This document shows, piece after piece, positions 23,328-33,353 of a stretch of DNA of 39,608 nucleotides. The first letter of the stretch is position 1, and each line of letters begins with the position of its first letter. The translations under genes were made by a program, and so were the position numbers. Source of the stretch: Leyella stercorea (GTDB taxonomy: Bacteria; Bacteroidota; Bacteroidia; Bacteroidales; Bacteroidaceae); the NCBI RefSeq assembly GCF_021531355.1, contig NZ_JADYTS010000024.1, forward strand, positions 1-39,608, given 5' to 3'. The notes below the pieces were generated by a model. That model saw nothing but the letters and a program-made list of their open reading frames with translations, was not told the origin of the DNA and ran no database searches.

Positions 23328-24350
23328 ATGTTTAAATTTGCAGACCCATCATATCTATGGCTGTTGGTAGCCGTAGTCTTGCTTGTCGTTCTAAGATTCT
23401 ATAATCTCTGGAAACGCCGTCGTCTGATGTCGCGTCTTGGCGACAAACAGCTGTTGGCGGCAATGATGCCCGATGTGTCAAGAGGCCGTCCTACGGTGAA
23501 GTTCTGGTTGCTTATAAGTGCATTGGCGCTTATGATCGTTATGCTTGCACGTCCTCAGATGGGGTCGAAGATATCCAACGACAAGCGCAACGGCATTGAG
23601 ACGATAATAGCCTTGGACATAAGTAATTCGATGCTTGCCCAGGACGTTGTTCCGTCGCGACTCGAAAAGAGCAAGATGCTCGTAGAGAGCCTTGTCGACA
23701 ATTTCACTAACGACAAGATTGGTCTTGTCGTGTTTGCGGGCGACGCTTTCGTGCAGTTGCCTATCACAAATGATTATGTGTCGGCCAAGATGTTTCTTCA
23801 TGACATTAGCCCGTCGCTTATAACCACTCAGGGCACCGACCTTGCCCGTGCCATAAATCTCTCAGCAAGCAGTTTTACACAGCAGCAGGGAGTAGGACGT
23901 GCCATTATTGTCATTACTGATGGTGAGGACCATGAAGGTGGTGCAGAGGAGGCAGTCAAGGCTGCGCGCAAGAAAGGTATTAATGTCTTCATATTGGGAA
24001 TAGGTAGTACCAAGGGTGCGCCAATCCCCGTTGGTGGCGACTATCTAAAGGATGCTTCGGGCAATGTCGTTATGTCTGCTCTCAACGAGGATATGTGTCG
24101 TAGTCTGGCTCAGGCTGGCAGCGGTTCGTACATTCATGTCGACAATACTAATGATGCTCAGGAGAAGCTCAACAGCGAGTTGGCTAAGCTTCAAAAGGGC
24201 ACCACTCAGGATGTGGTTTACAGTGAGTATGCCGACCAGTTTCAGGCTTTCGGCCTTATTGTCATCCTTCTTCTGATAGTAGAGGCATGCTTGCTTGAAG
24301 CAAAGAACCCACGATTCAAGAATGTTTTCCTTTTCAAGAAGAAGACATAA
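23328..24350 (+). CDS. batB: BatB, VWA-domain aerotolerance protein
   Basis: This 340-aa paralogue of BatA has the same plan: two N-terminal membrane segments, a VWA domain, and a C-terminal membrane helix (FGLIVILLLIVEACLLEA). The MIDAS motif is D97-I-S99-N-S101 with a later TDGEDHEGG. The matching numbering of BatA and BatB suggests an old duplication; the two products probably pair in the membrane. batC starts 40 bp downstream. Confidence 0.94.
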   Translation: MFKFADPSYLWLLVAVVLLVVLRFYNLWKRRRLMSRLGDKQLLAAMMPDVSRGRPTVKFWLLISALALMIVMLARPQMGSKISNDKRNGIETIIALDISNSMLAQDVVPSRLEKSKMLVESLVDNFTNDKIGLVVFAGDAFVQLPITNDYVSAKMFLHDISPSLITTQGTDLARAINLSASSFTQQQGVGRAIIVITDGEDHEGGAEEAVKAARKKGINVFILGIGSTKGAPIPVGGDYLKDASGNVVMSALNEDMCRSLAQAGSGSYIHVDNTNDAQEKLNSELAKLQKGTTQDVVYSEYADQFQAFGLIVILLLIVEACLLEAKNPRFKNVFLFKKKT

Positions 24351-24390
24351 ATAGAAGAAAGGCATAAATAATTCCATAATCAAGAGAAAA

Positions 24391-25068
24391 ATGAGAATTG
24401 CTATAATTATAATTATGTTGGTAGCCTCGATGGTTGACGTAAGCGCACAATCCGACCGTCGTAGCATACGTAGTGGCAACCGTCAGTATCGCCAGCAGAA
24501 TTTTGTTAAGGCAGAGGCCGAATACCGTAAGGCTGTTTCGGCCAACAGTTCGAATCCACAGGCTTTATACAATCTGGGCTGTGCCTTGATGATGCAGAAT
24601 AAGGACTCGTTGGCTACTGTACAGTTTGAGAAAGCCGGACGCTTGGAGAAGGATCCAAAGCGCAAGGCTATGGTCTATCATAATATCGGATTTATCTGCC
24701 AGAACCATCGTCTGTATTCTGAGGCAATCGAGGCTTACAAGGAGAGTCTTCGAAATAATCCGTCCGACAACGAGACACGCTACAATCTTGAATTGTGCAA
24801 ACGTCTGAACAAGTCGAACAAGCAAAAGCAAAAACAGCAGAACAAACAAAACAAACAGAATAACGACAAGAAAAAAGACAATAAGAAAAAGCAGGAAGAA
24901 AAGAACAAGCCGCAGCAGCAAAAGTCTGAAGAGCAAAAGCAGAAGATGAGCAAGGATAACGCCGAGCAGCTGCTTAACGCTGCCATGCAAAACGAGCAGG
25001 CTACGCAGCGCAAGGTTAAGGAAGCGCAACGTGCAGGCAAGTCAAAACGTCTTGAGAAAAACTGGTAA
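24391..25068 (+). CDS. batC: BatC, TPR aerotolerance protein
   Basis: This 225-aa protein has an N-terminal export signal (MRIAIIIIMLVASMVDVSA) followed by tetratricopeptide repeats at about residues 25-130, including NPQALYNLGCALMMQ and AMVYHNIGFICQN. The C-terminal third (about 135-200) is low-complexity, rich in Lys, Gln and Asn. It should sit in the periplasm and bind other Bat proteins through the TPRs. Gaps of 40 bp (batB) and 18-48 bp (batDE) suggest co-transcription. Confidence 0.9.
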   Translation: MRIAIIIIMLVASMVDVSAQSDRRSIRSGNRQYRQQNFVKAEAEYRKAVSANSSNPQALYNLGCALMMQNKDSLATVQFEKAGRLEKDPKRKAMVYHNIGFICQNHRLYSEAIEAYKESLRNNPSDNETRYNLELCKRLNKSNKQKQKQQNKQNKQNNDKKKDNKKKQEEKNKPQQQKSEEQKQKMSKDNAEQLLNAAMQNEQATQRKVKEAQRAGKSKRLEKNW

Positions 25069-25116
25069 TAAGAAAATAAACTTTCAATGGGAAAGCTAAT
25101 GACAAAGCTAAATAGA

Positions 25117-27696
25117 ATGAAACGGACTATATTGTTTTATGTTCTGTGCGTATTTACATTATGTACTTACGCACAGGGCATTTCTGTTTCTGCCCCGTCG
25201 CATGTAGCGACTGGTGAGAACTTCCGTCTGACGTATAGTATAAACGCTCAAAGTGTGGACGACTTCCGGGCTGCCAACATTCCTTCGGGTCTTGAGGTGA
25301 TAGCAGGTCCGTATACGTCCTATCAGTCAAGCTATCAGATGATAAACGGACATACAAGTCGTTCGGCAAGTGTCACCTACACCTATACTCTGTATGCCGA
25401 GAAGGCAGGTAACTACACCATTCCTGGTGCGCATGCTAAGGTGGATGGCAAGACTATCGGTTCGCAATCAGTACACATAAGGGTGTCTGGTGCTGCAAAG
25501 AGTGGCGGTTCGTCGGCTCCTAAAAATCATGAAGAACAGACCTACGATGTCAATAATTCCGGACATATCTCAGCCAAGGATCTGTTTGTGAAGGTTAGTG
25601 CCAATAAGAAACGCGTGCATGAGCAGGAACCAATACAGCTCACTTACAAGGTCTACACACTTGTCGATTTGACTTCGCTCGATGGCAAGATGCCCGACCT
25701 TACTGGCTTTCATACCCAGGAAATAAAACTGCCACAGCAGAAGAGCTTCCATATAGAGAAGGTCAACGGTCGCAACTATCGTTGTGTTACTTGGAGTCAA
25801 TATGTAATGTATCCGCAGATGACGGGCAAATTGCAGATTCCGAGCATTACATTCAAGGGTGTTGTGGTGGCTCGTAACAACTCTGTAGACCCCTTTGAAG
25901 CTTTCTTCAATGGTGGTTCGGGCTATGTGGAGATAAAGCGTGACATCGTGGCTCCAAGCTTGAACATTGAAGTACTTCCGCTTCCCGCCAAACCTGCAAA
26001 CTTCAGCGGTGGTGTGGGACGTTTCAATATTTCTGCCCAGCTACTTGGACGTGGCTCATACAAAGAAGGCGACCCCGTCACTTTGCGTGTAGTGGTTGGC
26101 GGCAACGGCAACCTTAAACTAGTAAAGCAGCCTGTTGTCAATTTCCCCAAGGATTTTGACAAATATGATCCTAAGGTTACCGACCGTACCCGTCTTACTG
26201 CAAATGGTATTGAGGGCAATATGGTTTACGACTTTCTTGTTGTGCCACGCAACCAAGGCAAATATACGATTCCTTCGGTAGAGCTGAATTATTATGATGT
26301 GGCAGCCGATGCCTATAAGACCATCCGTACTCAGCCTATAGAGATTAATGTAGGTAAGGGCGACGGAAAGAAGTCGTCGGTAACCGATTATTCGGGCGTG
26401 GAATCGTCCGACATCCGTGCAATCAAGACTGGCGAATCGACATCCGGTAAAGGCTATTCGTTCTATCGTTCAGCTTATTACTGGTTGGGACTTATAGTGC
26501 CTTTCGTGTTGTTCGTGAGCATTATTGTTTACCACCGCAATCGGGTACGCGAGAATGCCGACGTAGCACGTATGAAGGGCAAGCGCGCCAACAAGGTAGC
26601 AACCAAACGTCTGAAGAAGGCTCTGCAGCTTCTGAATGCCGGTCGTCAGGATTTGTTCTACGACGAGACTTTGAGAGCGCTGTGGGGTTATGCTGGTGAC
26701 AAGTTGAACATGCCAGTAGAACTACTTTCGCGCGAAAACATTGCTGCAAAGCTTGAAGAGTGTGAGATAAGTCGCGACACTATCGACAAGTTTATTGCTG
26801 CTCTTGACGAGTGCGAGTATGAGCGTTATGCTCCAGGCGATGTAGGTGGCAATATGATGAAAACATACGATACAGCTATGATAGCTATTACTGACATAGA
26901 GGGCGATTTGAAATCGTCGCATGACAAGCGTGATGCAAAGACTGCATCTTCATTATCCATTGTAATCATAGGTTTTGTATTGTCGTTGTGCAGTCTCGGA
27001 GTCTCTGCTGCTGACAAGTCAGAGGCAGATTTGGCTTATACAAACGGCAATTTTATACAGGCAGCCAAGATTTACAACGAACTTTTGAAGGCAGATGAAA
27101 GCGCAACGCTTTATTATAATTTAGGCAACGCCTACTATCGTTTGGGCAATATCGGTCAGTCGGTAGTGGCGTATGAGAAGGCTCTGCGCCTCGCTCCTCA
27201 GGATGAAGACATACGTGCCAATCTCAAATTTGTCCACAGTAAGACCATCGACCGCGTGTCTTCGGGTTCGCGTATGTTCTTTGTCGATTGGTATGAGTCG
27301 ATGCTCAATCTTTGTGGCATAGATGGTTGGGCTGGCATTGGTGTAGCTTCATTCATTGTAATGCTTCTGCTTATTGCTGTCTATTTCCTATGTGGTAGGG
27401 TCGTGCTGCGTAAGGTGGGCTTCTATGGAGCGTTGCTTTCGTTCGTCATATTCATTATGTCCAATCTCTTTGCCTGGCAGCAACTGCGTGCATTCAATGC
27501 TCATGATCGTGCAGTTGTAGTGCGTCCGTCAGCACAAATCAGAAAGACTCCTTCAGATACAAGTGCAAGTGCCTTTGTGCTTCATGAGGGCACGTCGGTA
27601 GTTATTACCGATAGCTTGATGAAGGGATGGTTGGGCATCCGTCTTGACGATGGTCGTGAGGGATGGATTAAGAGCAATCAGGTAGAAGTGATATAA
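25117..27696 (+). CDS. BatD-BatE fusion protein
   Basis: This 859-aa protein joins two usually separate Bat proteins. Residues 1-18 are a signal peptide ending at AYAQG-like TYA-QG. Periplasmic BatD beta-sandwich domains run to about 450. A membrane helix at about 453-472 (YWLGLIVPFVLFVSIIVYH) leads to a cytoplasmic helical domain of 490-605. A second hydrophobic segment at about 611-630 ends in VSAA and looks like an old BatE signal peptide. TPRs follow at 635-715, then membrane helices at about 737-760 and 766-786, and a C-terminal SH3-like domain (RPSAQIRKTPSDTSA, GWLGIRLDDGREGWI). The ATG at 25117 gives a clean signal peptide; an in-frame ATG at 25087 would add ten residues. It ends the Bat operon. 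Confidence 0.88.
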   Translation: MKRTILFYVLCVFTLCTYAQGISVSAPSHVATGENFRLTYSINAQSVDDFRAANIPSGLEVIAGPYTSYQSSYQMINGHTSRSASVTYTYTLYAEKAGNYTIPGAHAKVDGKTIGSQSVHIRVSGAAKSGGSSAPKNHEEQTYDVNNSGHISAKDLFVKVSANKKRVHEQEPIQLTYKVYTLVDLTSLDGKMPDLTGFHTQEIKLPQQKSFHIEKVNGRNYRCVTWSQYVMYPQMTGKLQIPSITFKGVVVARNNSVDPFEAFFNGGSGYVEIKRDIVAPSLNIEVLPLPAKPANFSGGVGRFNISAQLLGRGSYKEGDPVTLRVVVGGNGNLKLVKQPVVNFPKDFDKYDPKVTDRTRLTANGIEGNMVYDFLVVPRNQGKYTIPSVELNYYDVAADAYKTIRTQPIEINVGKGDGKKSSVTDYSGVESSDIRAIKTGESTSGKGYSFYRSAYYWLGLIVPFVLFVSIIVYHRNRVRENADVARMKGKRANKVATKRLKKALQLLNAGRQDLFYDETLRALWGYAGDKLNMPVELLSRENIAAKLEECEISRDTIDKFIAALDECEYERYAPGDVGGNMMKTYDTAMIAITDIEGDLKSSHDKRDAKTASSLSIVIIGFVLSLCSLGVSAADKSEADLAYTNGNFIQAAKIYNELLKADESATLYYNLGNAYYRLGNIGQSVVAYEKALRLAPQDEDIRANLKFVHSKTIDRVSSGSRMFFVDWYESMLNLCGIDGWAGIGVASFIVMLLLIAVYFLCGRVVLRKVGFYGALLSFVIFIMSNLFAWQQLRAFNAHDRAVVVRPSAQIRKTPSDTSASAFVLHEGTSVVITDSLMKGWLGIRLDDGREGWIKSNQVEVI

Positions 27697-27737
27697 TTCA
27701 AGATTTTTCAAATAATATAATAAAACCATTCGCAATA

Positions 27738-28439
27738 ATGCTGTTAGATATCCAGACGTTTTTGGCAAACGACAGACTTGTTCTGTCATGGTTTAATGGT
27801 AGCAACTCCGTCTTTCTCGACGGATGGATGTCTGCCCTTACGTCAGGCTTCACATGGGTGGCGCTGTATGCGTCGCTGTTCTATCTTGTGGTCAAGAACA
27901 ACGAAACCATGAAACAGATAATGCTTGTTGTGGGGTGTGCTTTGGCTTGTGTGGCATTGGCCGATATCATGGCCGATGTCATTGTTAAGCCTCTTGTCGA
28001 GCGTTGGCGACCAAGCAACGACCCCATATTCAAGTATGATGTGGCGGTAGTGGATGGCTGTCGTGGTTCGTCTTATGGATTTTTCTCGGCTCATGCTGCC
28101 AACACTTTCTCTTTAGCGCTGTTTTTCTGCATGGTTGTAAGGAGTCGTGTCTTGAGCGTGGCTCTTGTGCTTTGGTCGCTCATCAACTGCTATACTCGAA
28201 TGTATCTCGGCCTGCATTACCCCTCCGATATTGTTTGCGGCATTCTTTGGGGTAGTGTATGTGCTATAGGAGTTTACTTCTTTTACTTGCGAGTGAGTCG
28301 CAAAATGTTTGGTGAGGACAATTATGTGTCGACCCAGTACACATCAACGGGCTATAGACTCTGCGATGTTGACATTGTGGTTCTTGTGCTTGTGTCGACA
28401 GTTCTTATCACATTATTCAGGGCTTTGTTTATTTATTAA
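27738..28439 (+). CDS. PAP2-family membrane phosphatase
   Basis: This 233-aa membrane protein has about five or six hydrophobic segments and the three-part phosphatase signature: K84-x6-R91-P92, SAHA with H119, and R154-x5-H160-x3-D164. Such enzymes remove phosphate from lipid-linked substrates such as undecaprenyl pyrophosphate, phosphatidylglycerol phosphate or lipid A. The substrate cannot be told from sequence; undecaprenyl pyrophosphate or lipid A phosphatase is likely. It starts 41 bp after the Bat operon, and queA follows after 53 bp. Confidence 0.9.
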   Translation: MLLDIQTFLANDRLVLSWFNGSNSVFLDGWMSALTSGFTWVALYASLFYLVVKNNETMKQIMLVVGCALACVALADIMADVIVKPLVERWRPSNDPIFKYDVAVVDGCRGSSYGFFSAHAANTFSLALFFCMVVRSRVLSVALVLWSLINCYTRMYLGLHYPSDIVCGILWGSVCAIGVYFFYLRVSRKMFGEDNYVSTQYTSTGYRLCDVDIVVLVLVSTVLITLFRALFIY

Positions 28440-28492
28440 GACCATATTATTGTAACTATATTATTGAAATCTCAGTAAGATAAAAATTGAAA

Positions 28493-29722
28493 ATGGAAAC
28501 AAAACATATACATATTAAGGACTATAACTATTCTCTACCCGACGAGCGTATTGCCAAGTTCCCGCTTGCACAACGCGACCACAGCAAGTTGCTTCTTTAT
28601 AAGCATGGTGAGGTGTCGGAAGATGTTTTCTATAATATTCCTAATCATCTGCCTGAGGGTGCTCTTATGGTGTTCAACAACACCAAGGTAATCCAGGCAC
28701 GTTTACACTTCCGCAAGTCTACTGGTGCGCTCATCGAGGTCTTCTTGCTCGAACCTTATGCACCTGCCGACTATGAGCAGATGTTTCAGACAACGGGTTC
28801 GTGCTCTTGGCTCTGCATGATTGGCAACTTAAAGAAATGGAAGGGTGAGACGCTTCATCGTACCTTTGAGGTTAAGGGACGTGAGGTGACTCTCTCTGCC
28901 GAACGTCGTGAGGATGTCGGCAAGAGCTATCGTGTCGATTTCTCATGGGATGATAATACAGTGTCCTTTGCCGAATTGCTCGACTCAGTAGGCGAGTTAC
29001 CAATACCTCCTTATCTTAATCGTGAAACTCATGAGAGTGACAAGACAACTTATCAGACAGTATACTCTAAAATCAAGGGCTCCGTGGCTGCTCCTACGGC
29101 AGGTCTGCACTTCACTTCTGATGTGCTCGCATCGCTCGATGCTCATGGCATCGACCGTGAGGAGGTTACTCTACATGTTGGAGCTGGAACATTCAAACCC
29201 GTAAAGTCTGAGGAAATTCAAGACCATGAGATGCATACTGAATACATTTGTGTGCATCGTCAGACTCTCGAAAAACTCATTAAGCATAATGCATGTGCCA
29301 TCACCGTAGGTACTACGAGTGTTCGCACGCTTGAAAGTCTTTACTATATGGGTGTTAAGCTTGAGAAGAATCTTGACCTCTCTGAAGATGAATTGCACGT
29401 ATGTCAGTGGGAGCCTTATGAAGGTGAAACCTTCGAAATGGCAGCTAATGTTACGCCTCTTAAGGCCATACAGAACATTCTTGCTTATCTCGACCGTCAC
29501 TCGCTTAATTCGCTCCATTCAAGTACGCAGATAATCATAGCCCCAGGCTACGAATATAAGATTGTCAAGATGCTCGTTACAAATTTCCATCAGCCACAGT
29601 CTACGTTGCTGTTGCTCGTGAGTGCATTCCTGCATGGAGATTGGCATAAGATTTACGATTATGCTTTGGCGCACGACTTCCGATTCTTGAGCTACGGAGA
29701 CAGTTCGTTGCTCATCCCATAG
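28493..29722 (+). CDS. queA: S-adenosylmethionine:tRNA ribosyltransferase-isomerase
   Basis: This 409-aa enzyme makes epoxyqueuosine in tRNA from preQ1 and SAM in the queuosine pathway. Recognised parts are the N-terminal YSLPDERIAKFPLAQRD, FNNTKVIQARL, the central VAAPTAGLHFT, and VGAGTFKPV followed by HEMHTEYICV. The C-terminal region NFHQPQSTLLLLVSAFL is typical. It is longer than the E. coli enzyme (about 356 aa), as is common in Bacteroidetes. The ATG at 28493 is chosen; a TTG two codons earlier is possible but less likely. Confidence 0.95.
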   Translation: METKHIHIKDYNYSLPDERIAKFPLAQRDHSKLLLYKHGEVSEDVFYNIPNHLPEGALMVFNNTKVIQARLHFRKSTGALIEVFLLEPYAPADYEQMFQTTGSCSWLCMIGNLKKWKGETLHRTFEVKGREVTLSAERREDVGKSYRVDFSWDDNTVSFAELLDSVGELPIPPYLNRETHESDKTTYQTVYSKIKGSVAAPTAGLHFTSDVLASLDAHGIDREEVTLHVGAGTFKPVKSEEIQDHEMHTEYICVHRQTLEKLIKHNACAITVGTTSVRTLESLYYMGVKLEKNLDLSEDELHVCQWEPYEGETFEMAANVTPLKAIQNILAYLDRHSLNSLHSSTQIIIAPGYEYKIVKMLVTNFHQPQSTLLLLVSAFLHGDWHKIYDYALAHDFRFLSYGDSSLLIP

Positions 29723-29765
29723 TGTGAGCAGTCCATATTATTAAATAAAGAAACAGATTACAATT

Positions 29766-30965
29766 ATGAAAATAGGTGATAAAGTACAATTTCTCAGCGA
29801 AATCGGTGGCGGAAAGATTGCTGGTTTTCAAGGTAAAGACATTGCCTTGGTTGAGGACGAAGACGGATTTCAGATACCAACTCCCATTTCCGACCTTGTA
29901 GTGACAGGTAGCGGCGAAGAATATTCTTCTTCGCGTTCGGCAGTCAAGAAGGGTGGGGCAGAACAGGTTTCTGAAACTGCCGATCCTGATACGTTCAACA
30001 TGTCGGTAAAGGCGAAAATCAACGCTACCATCGATGATGAACTTGTTGAAGAGGATGAATATGATGCAGCCGACCGTGAGATTACCTACCGTGCTAAGGT
30101 AGAAGAGCGCAAGGGTGGCAACGTGCTTAACCTCTATTATGCTTTTGTTCCTGAGGATGTCAAGAATATCTCGAAGTCTACATTTGCCTGCTATTTGGTC
30201 AACGATAGCAACTACTATGTACATTATCTCTATATGAGTGTTGACGGCCATTCGTTCAACCTGCGCGGTGAGGGCGAACTTGAACCCAATACCAAGCTCT
30301 ATATTGAGAGCTTTGCACTCGACCAACTCAACGAAATTGACCGTGTACGATTCCAGCTTCTCTCGTTCAAGCGTGATAAGGATTTCGTAGCTAAACCTGT
30401 TTGCGATGTACAGTTCCGTATTGACAAGGTGAAGTTCTACAAGTTGCACACATTCCAGTCAAACGATTTCTTCGAAACTCCTGCTCTGCTCTATCCCGTG
30501 GTGAAAAACGACGAGGTAGCACAGCTCAAACCTATTGAGGCTGAAAAACTTATATATGTAGAGTCTGATGAGACTGAAACTAAGAGCAAGAAAGATGTTC
30601 AATCTAATGTTTCTTACAGCAAGTTGAAGGGACTTGAATCGCTCAATACTCCAAAGCACGCCAAGTCGAAAAAATCATCCAATGAGCCTCTTGTTGTCGA
30701 CCTCCATGCTAACGAACTCCTTGAGACTACTGCAGGAATGGGTACGTCTGACATATTGAACTATCAGCTTGACTACTTCCGTAGAACCCTTGAGGAGAAC
30801 AAGCATAATAAAGGTCTTCATATAGTGTTCATTCATGGCAAGGGTGAAGGCGTGCTTCGTCATGCTATAATCAATGAGTTGCGCTATCGTTATAAGAATT
30901 ATCCTTATCAGGACGCCTCTTTCCAGGAATATGGTTATGGGGCTACACAGGTAACAATCAGATAA
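29766..30965 (+). CDS. DUF2027 and Smr domain protein
   Basis: This 399-aa cytoplasmic protein begins with a DUF2027 domain (MKIGDKVQFLSEIGGGKI) at about 1-50, a linker rich in acidic residues, and a beta-rich middle region. It ends with a Smr domain at about 315-399 containing VVDLHANEL and the HGKGEGVLR motif. Smr domains of this class, related to the MutS2 C-terminus, bind branched or single-stranded nucleic acid and can nick DNA or cleave RNA. DUF2027-Smr proteins are characteristic of Bacteroidetes. nadE follows after 7 bp, so they are probably co-transcribed. Confidence 0.9.
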   Translation: MKIGDKVQFLSEIGGGKIAGFQGKDIALVEDEDGFQIPTPISDLVVTGSGEEYSSSRSAVKKGGAEQVSETADPDTFNMSVKAKINATIDDELVEEDEYDAADREITYRAKVEERKGGNVLNLYYAFVPEDVKNISKSTFACYLVNDSNYYVHYLYMSVDGHSFNLRGEGELEPNTKLYIESFALDQLNEIDRVRFQLLSFKRDKDFVAKPVCDVQFRIDKVKFYKLHTFQSNDFFETPALLYPVVKNDEVAQLKPIEAEKLIYVESDETETKSKKDVQSNVSYSKLKGLESLNTPKHAKSKKSSNEPLVVDLHANELLETTAGMGTSDILNYQLDYFRRTLEENKHNKGLHIVFIHGKGEGVLRHAIINELRYRYKNYPYQDASFQEYGYGATQVTIR

Positions 30966-30972
30966 TATAGAA

Positions 30973-32907
30973 ATGAAGTACGGTTACATCACAGTTGCGT
31001 CGGCCATTCCTTCGGTGAAGGTTGCTGATGCCGATTACAATATAAAGCAAATAGAGAGTCTCACAGCTCAGGCTGAAGGTAAAGGGGCTGAGATTATCGT
31101 ATTCCCTGAACTTTCAGTCACGGGCTACACTTGTCAAGACCTTTTTGCACAACAGACGCTTATTGAGCAAGCTGAAATGCAGATTCTGCAGTTGCTCGAC
31201 TTCTCTCGCAAACTCGATATTATTTGCGTTGTGGGAGCGCCAGTGTGTATTGGTTCTGGGCTGTACAACTGCGCTGTAGTGTGCCAGCATGGCAATATCC
31301 TTGGTATAGTGCCCAAGCGTTATCTGCCTAATTACGCTGAATTCTATGAAAAGCGTTGGTTTGCTTCTGTTGACAATATTGTACGTCCTACAGAAGTACG
31401 TTTTGCTGGCAACACCATTATCGTACAACCTGGTATTCAGCTGTTCCAGACTTGCGACGGGGTGAAGTTTGGCATAGAACTGTGTGAAGACCTTTGGGCA
31501 CCAGTTCCACCGTCAAACGACATTGCTCTCGCAGGAGCAGATATTATTCTCAATCTTTCTGCCAGCGACGACCTTATTGGCAAGAATGCCTATCTGCGTT
31601 CCCTACTCTGTCAGCAAAGTGCTCGCTTGATATGTGGTTACGTATATAGCTCATGTGGATTTGGTGAGAGTACTCAGGATGTTGTCTATGGCGGCAATGC
31701 GTACATTTGTGAAAATGGAACTATGGTGGCAGAGTCGGAGCGTTTTGCTCTTGACGAACAACTCGTGATAAATCAGATTGATGTAGACAAGTTGCGCACC
31801 GAACGCCGTAAGAACACATCGTTCGTACAGGCAAGTGCCAATAATGATAATCCGGTAACTATCATTTCTACAGATGCAGTCGAACCTCGTGATTTCACTC
31901 TTCTGCGCAACGTCAATCCTCATCCATTCATACCTACAAGCAATGATATGTTTGCTTCTTGCGATGAGATTTTCTCTATTCAGGTGTGTGGTCTTGCCAA
32001 ACGCCTTGTACACACTTGCTCAAAGCGTGTAGTACTTGGCATAAGTGGCGGCTTGGACTCTACTCTTGCGCTGCTGGTTTGCGTTAAGACATTCGACAAA
32101 CTTGGCTACGACCGTAAGGGCATTATTGGTGTTACCATGCCTGGTTTTGGTACTACCGACCGTACTTACAACAATGCTATTTCGCTCATGCAGAGCCTTG
32201 GCATCACAATTCGTGAGATACCTATCGGCAAGAGCGTAACTCAACATTTCGAGGATATCGGACACGACATCAACGTTCATGATGTGACTTACGAGAATGG
32301 ACAGGCTCGTGAGCGTACGCAGATTCTCATGGACTTAAGCAATAAGTTGGGCGGCTTAGTCATTGGTACTGGCGACCTTAGCGAACTTGCACTTGGTTGG
32401 GCAACATACAATGGCGACCACATGTCAATGTATGGAGTCAATGCCAGTATTCCGAAGACTCTCATACGCTATCTTGTTGGTCATGTGGCAAATAATAGTG
32501 TTGATGAACAGTCGCGTCTGACGCTGCTCGATATTATCGATACTCCGATTTCGCCAGAACTTATCCCTGCCGACGAGGATGGCAACATAAGCCAGAAGAC
32601 TGAGGATCTTGTGGGCCCATACGAACTGCACGACTTCTTCCTCTATTATTTCTTGCGTTTCGGATTCCGTCCTGCCAAACTCTTTATGCTTGCTCGTCAT
32701 GCTTTTGATGTGGCAACTTACGATGACGACGTAATCAAGCATTGGTTGCGTACTTTCATTCGACGTTTCTTCCAGCAGCAGTTCAAGCGCTCATGTTTGC
32801 CCGATGGTCCTAAGGTTGGTAGTGTTTCACTCTCGCCACGCGGCGATTGGCGCATGCCTACCGATGCCGCTTCAACGCTGTGGTTGGCAGAATGTGATAC
32901 GCTTTAA
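30973..32907 (+). CDS. nadE: Glutamine-dependent NAD+ synthetase
   Basis: This 644-aa two-domain enzyme makes NAD+ from nicotinic acid adenine dinucleotide. The N-terminal nitrilase-type amidase releases ammonia from glutamine; its catalytic triad is E46, K115 and C171. The C-terminal synthetase has the PP-loop SGGLDS at 358-363. The length fits the long glutamine-dependent form (such as the mycobacterial enzyme), not the short ammonia-dependent one. The next gene starts 30 bp later. Confidence 0.95.
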   Translation: MKYGYITVASAIPSVKVADADYNIKQIESLTAQAEGKGAEIIVFPELSVTGYTCQDLFAQQTLIEQAEMQILQLLDFSRKLDIICVVGAPVCIGSGLYNCAVVCQHGNILGIVPKRYLPNYAEFYEKRWFASVDNIVRPTEVRFAGNTIIVQPGIQLFQTCDGVKFGIELCEDLWAPVPPSNDIALAGADIILNLSASDDLIGKNAYLRSLLCQQSARLICGYVYSSCGFGESTQDVVYGGNAYICENGTMVAESERFALDEQLVINQIDVDKLRTERRKNTSFVQASANNDNPVTIISTDAVEPRDFTLLRNVNPHPFIPTSNDMFASCDEIFSIQVCGLAKRLVHTCSKRVVLGISGGLDSTLALLVCVKTFDKLGYDRKGIIGVTMPGFGTTDRTYNNAISLMQSLGITIREIPIGKSVTQHFEDIGHDINVHDVTYENGQARERTQILMDLSNKLGGLVIGTGDLSELALGWATYNGDHMSMYGVNASIPKTLIRYLVGHVANNSVDEQSRLTLLDIIDTPISPELIPADEDGNISQKTEDLVGPYELHDFFLYYFLRFGFRPAKLFMLARHAFDVATYDDDVIKHWLRTFIRRFFQQQFKRSCLPDGPKVGSVSLSPRGDWRMPTDAASTLWLAECDTL

Positions 32908-32937
32908 AGTCGCTAAATATCCACTAAACATTAATAA

Positions 32938-33336
32938 ATGGAAAAGACAGCCAAAGCAAAGAAGGCTCCCGTGTATCTGACAAAAATTTCGCGTGAAACT
33001 TTCGACAAGCTTAAGGAGCAAATCTTGCACGTGCTTGTCGTTGAGAAACGCTATCGCGAAAGAGGCTTCTCAGCCCATCAGTTAGCTGAGATGCTACATA
33101 CCAATACGCGCTATGTTTCTATCGTGCTCAGCGTGCGCTATCATGCTAACTTTGCGCAGTTTATAAACAAGCTGCGCATTGAAGAGGCAATGGCTTTGTT
33201 GCAAGACCAACGTTATGCCAATCTACGCATTGAGGAGATTTCTGATATGGTTGGGTTTGCCAATCGTCAGTCGTTCTATAGAGCTTTCTGCCAGATTGTT
33301 GGCAAGACTCCTCGACAGTATCAGGAGCAACTGTAA
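32938..33336 (+). CDS. Small AraC-type DNA-binding regulator
   Basis: This 132-aa protein is almost only an AraC/XylS DNA-binding domain with two helix-turn-helix units: GFSAHQLAEMLHTNTRYVS (about 43-61) and LRIEEISDMVGFANRQSFYR (about 95-114). It ends with FCQIVGKTPRQYQEQL. A basic N-terminus (MEKTAKAKKAP) takes the place of a sensor domain, so it has no visible ligand-binding part. It is 17 bp upstream of the DPP III gene and could regulate it or act elsewhere. Confidence 0.87.
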   Translation: MEKTAKAKKAPVYLTKISRETFDKLKEQILHVLVVEKRYRERGFSAHQLAEMLHTNTRYVSIVLSVRYHANFAQFINKLRIEEAMALLQDQRYANLRIEEISDMVGFANRQSFYRAFCQIVGKTPRQYQEQL

Positions 33337-33353
33337 TAAATATCTTAATTACA

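Noticed and set aside
24820..24960. AAGCAAAAGC-type repeat in batC as a mobile or regulatory repeat
   Set aside because: It simply encodes the Lys/Gln/Asn-rich low-complexity tail of BatC in frame.
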